From the NCBI GenBank assembly GCA_016717305.1, contig JADKFY010000025.1, positions 1 to 64,000 on the forward strand: a stretch of DNA of 64,000 nucleotides, in the 5' to 3' direction. This document shows positions 37,326 through 45,967 of this stretch, in pieces. Source of the stretch: Flavobacteriales bacterium (GTDB taxonomy: Bacteria; Bacteroidota; Bacteroidia; Flavobacteriales_F; PHOS-HE28). A program made the translations under genes and the position numbers. Numbering within the stretch: the first letter of the stretch is position 1; each line of letters begins with the position of its first letter. The notes under the pieces are model-generated. The model was not told the DNA's origin. It made no database searches and saw only the letters and a program-made list of their open reading frames with translations.

Positions 37326-38380
37326 ACACCATACTACTGATCGAAGACGACGCCGATATGCGCGACAACACCGCCGAGATCCTGGAGATCGCCGGTTATG
37401 GTGTTGTTAAGGCCGAGAACGGCCGGCGCGGTGTGGAACTTGCCCGGAAGAGCACGCCCGACCTGGTGTTGTGCGATATCATGATGCCTGAATTGGACGG
37501 GTACGGCGTTCTCCATCTGCTCGGTCGCGACCCGGCCACTGCAGATGTTCCCTTCATCTTCTTCAGTGCGAAGGCCGAGCGCGGCGACGTGCGCAGGGGT
37601 ATGGAACTTGGTGCCGATGATTACCTGACCAAGCCCTTTGAGGAAAGTGAGCTATTGAATGCGATCGAAAGTCGTTTGAAACGCAGCGAGCTCTTCCGCA
37701 AGGGCTTTGATACTGGATATGAAGGATTCAACTCCTTCCTTGACCAAGCACGCGGGATCGACGCCTTGAAGGACCTCAGCGTGGATCGTAAGGTGCGCAA
37801 GGTTGCAGCCAAGGAAGCGCTCTTCCACGAAGGGGATGAACTGCGAAGTGTTCCGTACCTGGTGAAGGGTAAGGTGCGCACCTTCAAGATCAACAACGAC
37901 GGCAAGGAATTCGTGACCGGCCTGCACACCGCTGGCGACCTATTGGGGTACATGGGGCTGCTGGAGAACGGCGAAGCACAGGATACCGCCGTGGCCATGG
38001 AACCCTGTGAGGTGGTCATGATCCCACAAGAGGATCTTTTGAAATTGATGTACAGGGATCGTGACGTGAGCATACGGTTCATAAAGATGTTGGCCCACGA
38101 TGTGAAGGAAAAGGAGCAGCATCTCCTACAACTCGCCTACGCCAGTGTGCGCCAACGCGTGGCCCAAGCACTGCTGCGCGTACACGACCGGTACGCCGGC
38201 GATGGTGCGGGTTTGGGAGTGAAGATCAGTCGTGAAGAGCTGGCCTCGATCGTTGGCACTGCCACAGAATCACTGATCCGCTGCCTGACCGAAATGAAGG
38301 ACGAAGGATTGATCGCCAGCGAAGCACGGGACATCCGCATTGTGGACCGGTCGCGGTTGGAGCGCGTGGCGAACAATTGA
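37313..38380 (+). CDS. Response regulator fused to a Crp/Fnr-type transcription factor
   Basis: A 355-residue protein. The receiver domain (about 5-125) has the phospho-acceptor Asp55 in VLCDIMMP, acidic residues at 11-13, and Lys in TKPF. A cyclic-nucleotide-binding-like beta roll (about 150-270) with a long dimer helix follows, then a Crp-type winged helix (about 280-350) with recognition helix GTATESLIRCLTEM. Its Glu and Arg are spaced as in Fnr/Crp, which read G-A in half-sites like TGA. It lacks the cysteines of iron-sulfur Fnr, so control is probably by phosphorylation from the adjacent kinase. It is the best candidate to bind the CTGAC-N4-GTCAG sites. Confidence 0.92.
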   Translation: MERLNTILLIEDDADMRDNTAEILEIAGYGVVKAENGRRGVELARKSTPDLVLCDIMMPELDGYGVLHLLGRDPATADVPFIFFSAKAERGDVRRGMELGADDYLTKPFEESELLNAIESRLKRSELFRKGFDTGYEGFNSFLDQARGIDALKDLSVDRKVRKVAAKEALFHEGDELRSVPYLVKGKVRTFKINNDGKEFVTGLHTAGDLLGYMGLLENGEAQDTAVAMEPCEVVMIPQEDLLKLMYRDRDVSIRFIKMLAHDVKEKEQHLLQLAYASVRQRVAQALLRVHDRYAGDGAGLGVKISREELASIVGTATESLIRCLTEMKDEGLIASEARDIRIVDRSRLERVANN

Positions 38381-38422
38381 ACGCCTCCCTTCTTTTCGTG
38401 ATCCGGCATTCGATTGGACCAA

Positions 38423-38466
38423 CTGACGATCGTCAGCTCCCATCCCTCAATTCCGCTGGAATTTTG
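38423..38466 (+). promoter_or_regulatory. CTGAC-N4-GTCAG operator and -7 element for fixI/ccoI
   Basis: CTGACGATCGTCAG (38423-38436) is identical to the site at 35497. GAATTTTG (38459-38466) differs from TAnnTTTG only in its first base and starts 29.5 bp from the palindrome centre. The ATG chosen for fixI is at 38471, so the leader is almost absent. Confidence 0.72.
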
Positions 38467-38470
38467 CGGC

Positions 38471-40903
38471 ATGTCCGTGCGCGAACTGACCAAGGTCAAC
38501 TGTTACCATTGCGGAGATCCGTGTGTGGAAGACCACCGTGTTCATGACGACAAGGACTTTTGCTGCCAGGGTTGCGAAGTGGTCTACGACCTGCTGAATG
38601 AAGCCGGGTTGTGCGACTACTATGCGTTGGAAAGTAAGCCGGGCGTGAAGCAACGCAATTCCGTGGATGAGCAACGCACGGAACTTTTCGATCTCGCGGA
38701 AGTGCGTGAACGCATTGTGGAATTCAGCGAATCGGGCATAACGCGTGTACGCTTCCATGTGCCGCAAATGCACTGCAGTTCGTGTATTTGGCTGCTGGAG
38801 AACCTGCACCGCATGGAGCCGGGGATCCTCCGTTCGCGCGTGTCTTTCTCCAATAAGGAAGTCTCCATCACTTTTCGCGAAGAGCGGCTACCGCTCGGTC
38901 AGCTTGTGAAGCTGATGCGACGGATCGGCTACGGCCCGCAGCTCACTGCATCCGCACCCAAGACCGGGCAGGTGCCGCGCATGCTCTACATCCGTTTGGG
39001 TGTGGCCGGTTTCATCTTCGGCAACACCATGATGTTCAGCTTCCCGGAATACCTGGGATCGAACACCGAAGCGGGGTTGCGCACGGGTTTCCAATGGCTC
39101 ACCATCCTGTTCTCCTTGCCGGTGGTGTTCTTCCTCAGTACCGATTTCTTCCGCAGTGCGTGGGCGGGCATCCGGTCGCGCACCGTGAACATCGACCAGC
39201 CGATCGCCCTCGGCATTGTGGCGCTGTGGACGCGCAGTTTATGGGAGGTGGCTACCGATCATGGTCCCGGCTATTTCGATTCGCTCGCCGGCCTCCTCTT
39301 CTTCCTGTTGATCGGTCGTTGGTACCAAGCATACACCTACCGCGCGTTGCGCTTCGATCGTGCCTTGGAGGATTTCCTTCCACTGGTGGTCTTGCGTAGA
39401 ACAGCAGATGGAGAAGTGCCCGTGAAGGTGGCCGACCTCGTACCCGGCGATCGTATCGTGGTGCGCGATCAGGAGCTTGTTCCGGTGGATGCCATGCTGC
39501 GCGATGGCACGGGACATATCGATAACAGTTTCATCACTGGGGAACCGTTGCCTACACGGAAGGAAGTGGGCGATACGGTGAAGGCTGGCGGAAGACAGCG
39601 CGGTGCGGCGATCGAACTGGAGGTGTTGCGCACGTTCGCCGATAGCCGTTTGAAACGACTGTGGGCCGAACAGGCTTCGGTGCAGGACCGACCTGCGATG
39701 CCGAAGTTGATCGACCAAGTGGCACGCCGCTTCACCATCGCAGTGCTGCTGATCGCCGCAGGTGCCGCACTCTATTGGTGGGGCAAGGATCCGGCACTGG
39801 TGTGGCCCGTGGTCACCGCTGTGCTCATTGTGGCGTGCCCCTGTGCATTGGCCTTGAGCATGCCATTCGCCTACGGCCATACCATACGACTGATGGGTAA
39901 GAAAGGTCTCTTCCTGCGCGATGCCGAGGTGGTGGAACGCATGGCGCATGTGGATACTGTCGTGTTCGACAAGACCGGGACCTTGACCGCCCGCGAAGCG
40001 CATGAGGTACGCTGGCACGGCCAGGACCTGACCATTGAACAACAGGCGCTTGTGCAAGCCTTGTCGCGCAACAGTACCCACCCGTTGAGTGCCGTGTTGA
40101 CCCAGGAATTACGCAACAACGGAACAACAACGGATACTGATCAACGCTCCCGTAGCGTCGACGCACTGCGTCGACATACGGGAAATTTGATCACCGATGT
40201 TCACGAAACCGCCGGCGCTGGCATCCAAGGAACGATGCACCCACACGCGGTGCGCATTGGATCTGCTGCATTTTGCGGCGGAACGGAAGCCGACCGGTCC
40301 AATGGTGAAGCCCATGTACACGTAACGATCGATGGTGTGTGGTTGGGCCATTTCGCGATCCGCAAACGCGCACGTACGGGCATCGCACATGCCGTGGAAC
40401 AACTGCGGATGCACACACGTGTGGCCTTGCTTACCGGCGACGCCCAAGTGGATGCCGAACTCGCTGATGCCTTCAAGGATGCAACCGTGCGCACCCATTG
40501 TTCACCGGTGGACAAGACCCATGCGATCGTTCACGAACAACAAAGTGGTCACCGTGTGCTGATGGTTGGCGATGGCTTGAACGATGCTGGTGCCTTGTCC
40601 CAAAGCGACGTCGGGATCACGGTTACGGAGACCACCGCTGCACTAACCCCAGCGAGCGATGCGATCATGGATGCGCAAGCCGTGACGCGCCTGCCGGAGT
40701 TCCTGCGGTTGGCCCGGCGATCACGGCGGATCGTATTGGCCAGCCTGGGGATCTCGCTCTGTTACAACCTCGTTGGGGTTTCGTTCGCCGTCGCCGGAGA
40801 ACTCACGCCGCTCTTTGCAGCGATATTGATGCCCTTGAGTTCCGTCAGTGTCGTCGGCTTCGTAACGGTGGCTGTAGGATTGGCGGCCAAGAAGGTGAAG
40901 TAG
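38471..40903 (+). CDS. ccoI: Copper-transporting P-type ATPase for cbb3 oxidase assembly (CcoI/FixI)
   Basis: An 810-residue inner-membrane pump that supplies copper to cbb3 oxidase. The N-terminal Cys cluster (CYHCGDPC ... CCQGC) and HMA domain (MHCSSCIWLLENL, about 100-112) bind metal. The ion-path motif CPC is at 456-458, the phosphorylated Asp500 is in DKTGTLT, and GDGLNDAG begins at 700. The length is typical of the FixI branch, and it lies within reach of the cco operon at 53.6-58.7 kb. The ATG at 38471 was preferred over an upstream in-frame ATG (38414) because the operator and -7 element lie between them. Confidence 0.93.
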   Translation: MSVRELTKVNCYHCGDPCVEDHRVHDDKDFCCQGCEVVYDLLNEAGLCDYYALESKPGVKQRNSVDEQRTELFDLAEVRERIVEFSESGITRVRFHVPQMHCSSCIWLLENLHRMEPGILRSRVSFSNKEVSITFREERLPLGQLVKLMRRIGYGPQLTASAPKTGQVPRMLYIRLGVAGFIFGNTMMFSFPEYLGSNTEAGLRTGFQWLTILFSLPVVFFLSTDFFRSAWAGIRSRTVNIDQPIALGIVALWTRSLWEVATDHGPGYFDSLAGLLFFLLIGRWYQAYTYRALRFDRALEDFLPLVVLRRTADGEVPVKVADLVPGDRIVVRDQELVPVDAMLRDGTGHIDNSFITGEPLPTRKEVGDTVKAGGRQRGAAIELEVLRTFADSRLKRLWAEQASVQDRPAMPKLIDQVARRFTIAVLLIAAGAALYWWGKDPALVWPVVTAVLIVACPCALALSMPFAYGHTIRLMGKKGLFLRDAEVVERMAHVDTVVFDKTGTLTAREAHEVRWHGQDLTIEQQALVQALSRNSTHPLSAVLTQELRNNGTTTDTDQRSRSVDALRRHTGNLITDVHETAGAGIQGTMHPHAVRIGSAAFCGGTEADRSNGEAHVHVTIDGVWLGHFAIRKRARTGIAHAVEQLRMHTRVALLTGDAQVDAELADAFKDATVRTHCSPVDKTHAIVHEQQSGHRVLMVGDGLNDAGALSQSDVGITVTETTAALTPASDAIMDAQAVTRLPEFLRLARRSRRIVLASLGISLCYNLVGVSFAVAGELTPLFAAILMPLSSVSVVGFVTVAVGLAAKKVK

Positions 40904-40942
40904 TGAAGTTGTCAACGCATACGTCCTAGGCCATTCAACAGA

Positions 40943-42190
40943 TCACTTCTTCAAACTCCCGATAAGCAGCAACACAACACCCATCGGCATCAGGAACGAT
41001 GCGGCGAACAGATGCACGTAGTGTCCGGGGATCATCCCTAGACCGATCCAGAAGAAGCCTCCTTGGACGAAGAGGAGCAGTTCACTGGTGATGATGCCTG
41101 CGACCAAGAACCCAAGACCCCACCGGATGGATCCCCGTTTGAGATCGAACCAACCGCTTAGGATGGCGTAGCTGCATAAGAGCATGGTCATCACACCCAA
41201 CGTGTTCATGTGTACGAATCCCATTACGAAGTGGCGAATGGTCAGTGCCATGATCGCTACCGATGGGATCGCCACCGATGCCTGCACCAACACCTTCATG
41301 GCCATGCTCACCAAGGCCACGCCGATCAGGATGCGTGCTGCTCGTGGGATCCGTTCGTAGGCCACGTTGTGCATCCGCCTCAGGATCCCGAAGGTGCGCC
41401 ACGCTGCCCATACCTGCAGTGCTACGGCCACGGCGACCGTTGCGAACACGGCGGGCAGCGGTTCGCTCCACGCGATCGCCAACGCATAAGTGAGCACTGC
41501 GGAAACGATCCACAAGCCCATTGTTAGCCGATCGATTTGCAAAGCGAAACCTTGCCGTTCGGCCCAACGCGCGCCCAAGGCCATGGCCGCGAACCAGAAC
41601 CAGCCGTTGAACTGGAAGTGCAGGAAGAATTGCACCGACCAGTAGTAGATCTCCTTGCCCTGGTTGCCGGTGGCGATGATCGGGCCGATAGCAAGAACGC
41701 CCAAGGTGGAGAGGATGAACATGACCACCGCCGCACGCGTGAGCATGCCGCTCCCCTGCTTCGGCCAAGAGCGGCTTACCTGCCATAACGTGGCCAGCGC
41801 CATGAAGGCAAGCGCCATGTGGATCGAGGAACCGGTGATCGTAATGACGTTGTAGCTCCACAGCGGAAAACCGATCAACATGCACACCACTGCCGCCTGC
41901 AAGCCGATCAGCAACCATCGCATACGCGGTGTGAAGCGACCAAGACCACCATCGTGCAGCAAGCACACCACGGTCCCTATGAAGAGCCAGCCCAGCAATG
42001 CCGTGTGGGAATGACCATGCAGCCATGGACGGAATGTGACAAAGGGGACCTCCACGAAGTACATGGCCCGCAACAGCACACCAATGATCGCGGCTGCGAA
42101 CAGATCGAACATCGAAACGATGAACCATATCCTGTATCCGGAGTGGCGCATCTGATCGGTCTTGATCGTTGTGATTATGTTCGGGTTCAT
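40943..42190 (-). CDS. Polytopic membrane protein, possible haem-copper-oxidase-subunit-I relative
   Basis: A 415-residue protein with about 12 membrane segments. Histidines occur in or next to helices, as in FRPWLHGHSHTALLGWLFIG (about 55-75), SIHMALAF, QFFLHFQFNGWFWFAAMALG and IRHFVMGFVHMNTLGV, reminiscent of haem-copper oxidase or NO reductase subunit I. I cannot place it firmly in a family. It is divergent from the nos cluster and shares an interlocked double operator with it, so a role in nitrogen-oxide or low-oxygen respiration is likely. The ATG at 42190 was chosen; 42202 is possible but leaves almost no leader. Confidence 0.78.
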   Translation of the reverse strand: MNPNIITTIKTDQMRHSGYRIWFIVSMFDLFAAAIIGVLLRAMYFVEVPFVTFRPWLHGHSHTALLGWLFIGTVVCLLHDGGLGRFTPRMRWLLIGLQAAVVCMLIGFPLWSYNVITITGSSIHMALAFMALATLWQVSRSWPKQGSGMLTRAAVVMFILSTLGVLAIGPIIATGNQGKEIYYWSVQFFLHFQFNGWFWFAAMALGARWAERQGFALQIDRLTMGLWIVSAVLTYALAIAWSEPLPAVFATVAVAVALQVWAAWRTFGILRRMHNVAYERIPRAARILIGVALVSMAMKVLVQASVAIPSVAIMALTIRHFVMGFVHMNTLGVMTMLLCSYAILSGWFDLKRGSIRWGLGFLVAGIITSELLLFVQGGFFWIGLGMIPGHYVHLFAASFLMPMGVVLLLIGSLKK

Positions 42191-42210
42191 GGCAATGATC
42201 ATCGAATTCG

Positions 42211-42224
42211 CTGACAAACATCAG
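42211..42224 (+). promoter_or_regulatory. CTGAC-type operator for the nos operon
   Basis: CTGACAAACATCAG has one mismatch to CTGAC-N4-GTCAG. GACATTTG (42247-42254) on the plus strand starts 29.5 bp from its centre and gives a -7 element for the cytochrome c/nosZ genes. The same 14 bp contain, on the minus strand, the -7 element GATGTTTG of the divergent gene. Confidence 0.65.
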
Positions 42225-42244
42225 GTTTTGGATAGATTTACCCG

Positions 42245-42258
42245 CTGACATTTGTCAC
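42245..42258 (-). promoter_or_regulatory. CTGAC-type operator for the divergent membrane-protein gene
   Basis: CTGACATTTGTCAC has one mismatch to the consensus palindrome. On the minus strand GATGTTTG (42222 down to 42215) starts 29.5 bp from its centre. The palindrome also contains most of the plus-strand -7 element, so the two promoters interlock. Confidence 0.65.
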
Positions 42259-42287
42259 GCTCAACATTCACCACAAAACTAGATATC

Positions 42288-42755
42288 ATGATCGCCAAGA
42301 AAACAATCACAATTGCCACACTGACATTGCTCGCAGGTCTAGCAGCCTGTGGCGGGGAAGAGAAGAAACCTTCAACTCCCCCCGGTGCCATGCCAAGTGC
42401 CGCAGAGACCGCGCCAACGGAGAGCAAGGACCTTTCGGGCATGTTCACTGCAGCTGATATCACCCTCGGAGATATCGATCCAGCAATGGTAGAAAAAGGC
42501 AAGGCGATCTACGACGTGAAGTGCCAAGCTTGCCACAGCACGGGTCCCAACAGGATCGTGGGCCCCGGTTGGAAAGGGCTCACCGAACGCCGCAAGCCGG
42601 AGTGGATCATGAACATGATCCTGAATGTGGATGTGATGCTTGCGAGCGATCCTGAAGCTCAGAAATCTTTAGAAGAATGCTTGGTACGCATGCCGAACCA
42701 AGGCCTTACCAAGGAAGAAGGCCGCGAGGTGCTGGAATTCCAACGAACCCTTTGA
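42288..42755 (+). CDS. Small cytochrome c lipoprotein of the nos cluster
   Basis: A 155-residue protein. The lipoprotein signal MIAKKTITIATLTLLAGLAA ends at a Cys (LAAC), and a Thr/Pro/Glu-rich linker leads to a class I cytochrome c domain with the haem motif CQACH (about residue 83) and the later ligand Met in RMPNQGL. It is probably an electron donor to NosZ, held on the membrane facing the periplasm. It is the first gene of the nos operon, 23 bp before nosZ. The ATG at 42288 was chosen over an upstream start because the lipoprotein signal begins there. Confidence 0.9.
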   Translation: MIAKKTITIATLTLLAGLAACGGEEKKPSTPPGAMPSAAETAPTESKDLSGMFTAADITLGDIDPAMVEKGKAIYDVKCQACHSTGPNRIVGPGWKGLTERRKPEWIMNMILNVDVMLASDPEAQKSLEECLVRMPNQGLTKEEGREVLEFQRTL

Positions 42756-42778
42756 ACCGAACCAACCCGAACCGAACG

Positions 42779-44772
42779 ATGAAACGACCACTGATCTTTA
42801 CCGGCACCATGCTGGGCGTTATAGGAGGCGCGTTCCTCCTTATGAACAGCCTGCCCGGATGTCGGCCAGGGACCACAAAGACCGTTGTTACCGGCGATGC
42901 TGCGGCCAAGGTCTACGTGAAACCCGGTACGCATGACGAGTTCTACAACTTCGTAAGCGGCGGGTTCAGTGGTCAACTTGCAGTGTATGGGATCCCCAGC
43001 GGCAGATTGCTGCGCGTGGTCCCGGTGTTCTCCGTGAACCCCGAATCCGGATACGGCTTCTCCGAGGAGACCAAAGGCATGTTGAATACCACATACGGCC
43101 ACATCCCGTGGGACGATTCACACCACCCCGAACTTTCGCAAACGGATGGTGTGCCCGACGGTAAGTGGTGCTTCATCAACGGTAACAACACGCCACGCAT
43201 CGCATTGATCGATCTGGGCACGTTCCGCACAAAGAGCATCATTGAGATCCCGAACAGTGCGGGCAACCACAGTTCGCCCTTCACTACAGGGAACAGCGAA
43301 TACGTTGTGGCTGGCACCCGCTTCAGTGTGCCGATGGGCGAAGAAGCCGATCGTGATGTATCCATCAACACGTACAAGGAGAATTTCAAAGGAACGATCT
43401 CCTTCATCCATCCGGATCCAGAATCCGGCAAGATGAGCGTTGCATTCCAGATCAAGACCCCTGGAGTGAACTTCGACTTGAGCCATGCGGGAAAGGACCG
43501 AGCGAAGGTTGGTTCTTCTTCAGCTGCTACAACACGGAGCAAGCCTATAGCCTGTTGGAGGTGAACGCCAGCCAAAAGGACAAGGATTTCGTGATGGCCG
43601 TGAACTGGAAATTGGCCGAGCAGCTTGTTAAGGACGGCAAGGGTGTGCGCACACCGGGCAAACACTACAGCAATTGGTGGAACGAGGAAACGCATAGCAG
43701 CGAATCCACCGTGTATGATGACGTGCTACAGATCGACCCCAAGGACCACCCCGGTCTGTTGTATTTCATGCCTTGCCCAAAATCACCGCACGGTTGCGAT
43801 GTGGACCCAACTGGCAATTACATCGTTGGCAGTGGCAAGTTGGCAGCACTGCTACCGGTCTTCAAGTTCGATAAGATCCAGAAGGCCATTGCCGACAAGG
43901 ATTTTGAAGGTGAATTCGCCGGCATCCCTGTGCTGAAGTACGAAAGCGTGCTGCACGGAGAAGTGAAGAAGCCCGGTCTCGGGCCCTTGCACACGGAGTT
44001 CGACGGCAAGGGAAATGCTTACACATCGATGTTCGTGAGCAGCGAGATCGTGAAGTGGAACGTGGAGTCGCTGGAGATCATTGACCGCGTACCGACCTAC
44101 TATAGCATCGGTCACCTGAGCATTCCTGGTGGCGATAGCAAGAAGCCGTGGGGTAAGTATGTGATCGCCTACAACAAGATCACCAAGGATCGTTACCTGC
44201 CAACAGGACCAGAGTTGACCCAGAGCGCGCAGATGTACAGCATCGAGGGTGAGAAAATGGAACTGTTGCTCGACTTCCCGACCATTGGTGAGCCGCACTA
44301 TGCACAGGCCATCCCTGCTGAACTAGTGACACCACGGGAGGTGAAATTCTACAAGATCGAAGAGAACAAGCACCCATACGTGTCCAAGGGTGAGAAGGAA
44401 ACCAAGATCGAGCGCAAAGGCAAGGAGGTCCATGTTTGGATGACGTGCATCCGTTCCCACTTCGCCCCGGACAACATCGAAGGTGTGAAGCTCGGTGATG
44501 AGGTGTACTTCCACTTGACCAACTTGGAACAGGACTGGGACGTGCCGCACGGCTTTGCCATCAAAGGCGCCAACAACGCTGAGTTATTGGTGATGCCTGG
44601 AGAAACACAAACCCTGAAGTGGGTCCCGACCAAGGTTGGCATGTGGCCTATGTATTGCACCGATTTCTGCTCCGCCTTGCACCAGGAGATGAGCGGATAT
44701 GTGCGCGTATCACCTGCAGGCAGCAACGTACCACTTACAGCACAAACAGTTTCCGTGGACGCGGAGATGTGA
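42779..44772 (+). CDS. nosZ: Nitrous oxide reductase, Sec-type (clade II), frameshifted
   Basis: The periplasmic copper enzyme that reduces N2O to N2. The N terminus (MKRPLIFTGTMLGVIGGAFL, ending SLPGC) is a Sec or lipoprotein signal with no twin arginine, which marks clade II. The propeller domain holds the CuZ region (DDSHHPELSQTDG near 43118). The C-terminal cupredoxin has the CuA motif CTDFCSALHQEM (near 44656) and ends AQTVSVDAEM. The frame breaks near 43495 in GGGAAAGG: one missing base in this homopolymer run restores GKGPSEGWFFFSCYNTEQAY. Joined, it is about 664 residues, the normal length. An error in the consensus is the likely cause. Confidence 0.95.
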
Positions 44773-44795
44773 GCCGATCGTGATCGAAACCGTTG

Positions 44796-44844
44796 ACATC
44801 CGCCGGTCCACAAGGAGCACTTCAACTCTTGTGCCGGCGGATGT
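44796..44844 (+). terminator. Strong hairpin after nosZ
   Basis: ACATCCGCCGG (44796-44806) pairs with CCGGCGGATGT (44834-44844), 11 bp, and ACAAG (44810-44814) with CTTGT (44828-44832) extends it inward. TTCATTTCTTAT follows. It lies 23 bp after the nosZ stop codon and may reduce read-through into the later nos genes. Confidence 0.75.
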
Positions 44845-44868
44845 TCATTTCTTATCCCACACCAACCA

Positions 44869-45459
44869 ATGAAGATCATTTCCCGTGTCATGATCGCTGT
44901 GGCAGCCCTCTTGTTGCTCGTGATCCTTTTCACGCCCATTTGGCGGATCGATCTACAGGCCCCGCAATATCCGGAAGGTCTAGCGATCCAGATCTACGCG
45001 GACCACTTCGCTGGCGATACCGAAAAGATCAATGGGCTGAACCATTACATCGGCATGGCGACGATCCACGATGAGATGTTCCCGGAGTTCACCTACCTCC
45101 CGAAGATCATTATCGTTCTGGCCATTTTTGGTGTGCTCGCCGCACTTTGGGGAAAACGTCAAGGCTTGTTCGCGGGCCTCATCACGCTCTCACTCTTCGG
45201 TCTATGGGCATTGTACGATATGTGGAAATGGGGTTATAGCTATGGACATGAACTGGACCCAAGAGCGGCCATTAAAGTGGAAGGCATGGCCTACCAACCA
45301 CCGCTTATCGGACATAAGAAGTTGCTTAATTTCGATGCATGGTCGACACCTGACATCGGAGGCTGGATACTCTTCGGTGTCATGGGAATGCTCGCTGTAG
45401 TTTACTTCTTGGAGCTTCGGGAGATGTTCCGAAGAAGAAAAGCGAGAAAGATCGCTTGA
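44869..45459 (+). CDS. Nos-cluster membrane protein (NosB-like position)
   Basis: A 196-residue protein with an N-terminal membrane anchor (about 6-25), a periplasmic loop (PQYPEGLAIQIYADHF ... INGLNHYIGM, about 32-65) and three further membrane helices (about 77-95, 100-118, 165-185) before a basic C terminus. Similar proteins lie between nosZ and nosL/nosD in Bacteroidota clade II nos clusters; their role is not settled. It is probably involved in electron delivery or NosZ maturation. It follows the nosZ terminator by 24 bp. Confidence 0.8.
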   Translation: MKIISRVMIAVAALLLLVILFTPIWRIDLQAPQYPEGLAIQIYADHFAGDTEKINGLNHYIGMATIHDEMFPEFTYLPKIIIVLAIFGVLAALWGKRQGLFAGLITLSLFGLWALYDMWKWGYSYGHELDPRAAIKVEGMAYQPPLIGHKKLLNFDAWSTPDIGGWILFGVMGMLAVVYFLELREMFRRRKARKIA

Positions 45460-45514
45460 TCCCCGGCCCGCGGAATTCGAGATCCGCAAATTGCAATACA
45501 CGAAATCCACCACA

Positions 45515-45967
45515 ATGAAGAACCTGCTTCCCTCTCCCCTAACGTTGCTCTTCTTCCTGTCGTTGGCCTTGTTCTCCTGCGGACAGACGACTCCGAGCAT
45601 CGACTTCGACCATGCCGAATGTGCCCATTGCCGCATGAACGTGGTGGATCGGCAATTCGGCGCAGCGATCATAACCCTAAAAGGTCGGCAATATGTGTTC
45701 GATGATGTGGGCTGCATGATCCAACATGTGGGCAGCGGCACCATTGCAGAAAGCCAAGTGGCCAACTGGTACGTCTGCGATCATGCTCGCCCAGGAGTGC
45801 TCATCGATGCCACCACAGCGCGTTATGTGAACGGGCCGGGATTCCGAAGCCCCATGCGCGGTGATGCCGCAGCATTCGCCACCGAAGCAGAACGCACCAT
45901 CGCCCTTCAGGAAAAGGGTGGAGAGGAGCTGGACTGGAAACAACTGCGCGAAGTGTTGAAGCCGTGA
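45515..45967 (+). CDS. nosL: NosL copper-chaperone lipoprotein
   Basis: A 150-residue protein. The signal MKNLLPSPLTLLFFLSLALF ends in the lipobox FSC. It carries the NosL copper-binding pattern CAHCRMN (about residues 30-36) and DDVGCM (about 67-72). NosL delivers copper for the assembly of the NosZ centres. The ATG at 45515 was chosen for the signal peptide. It overlaps the nosD GTG start (GTGA, 45964-45967). Confidence 0.92.
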   Translation: MKNLLPSPLTLLFFLSLALFSCGQTTPSIDFDHAECAHCRMNVVDRQFGAAIITLKGRQYVFDDVGCMIQHVGSGTIAESQVANWYVCDHARPGVLIDATTARYVNGPGFRSPMRGDAAAFATEAERTIALQEKGGEELDWKQLREVLKP

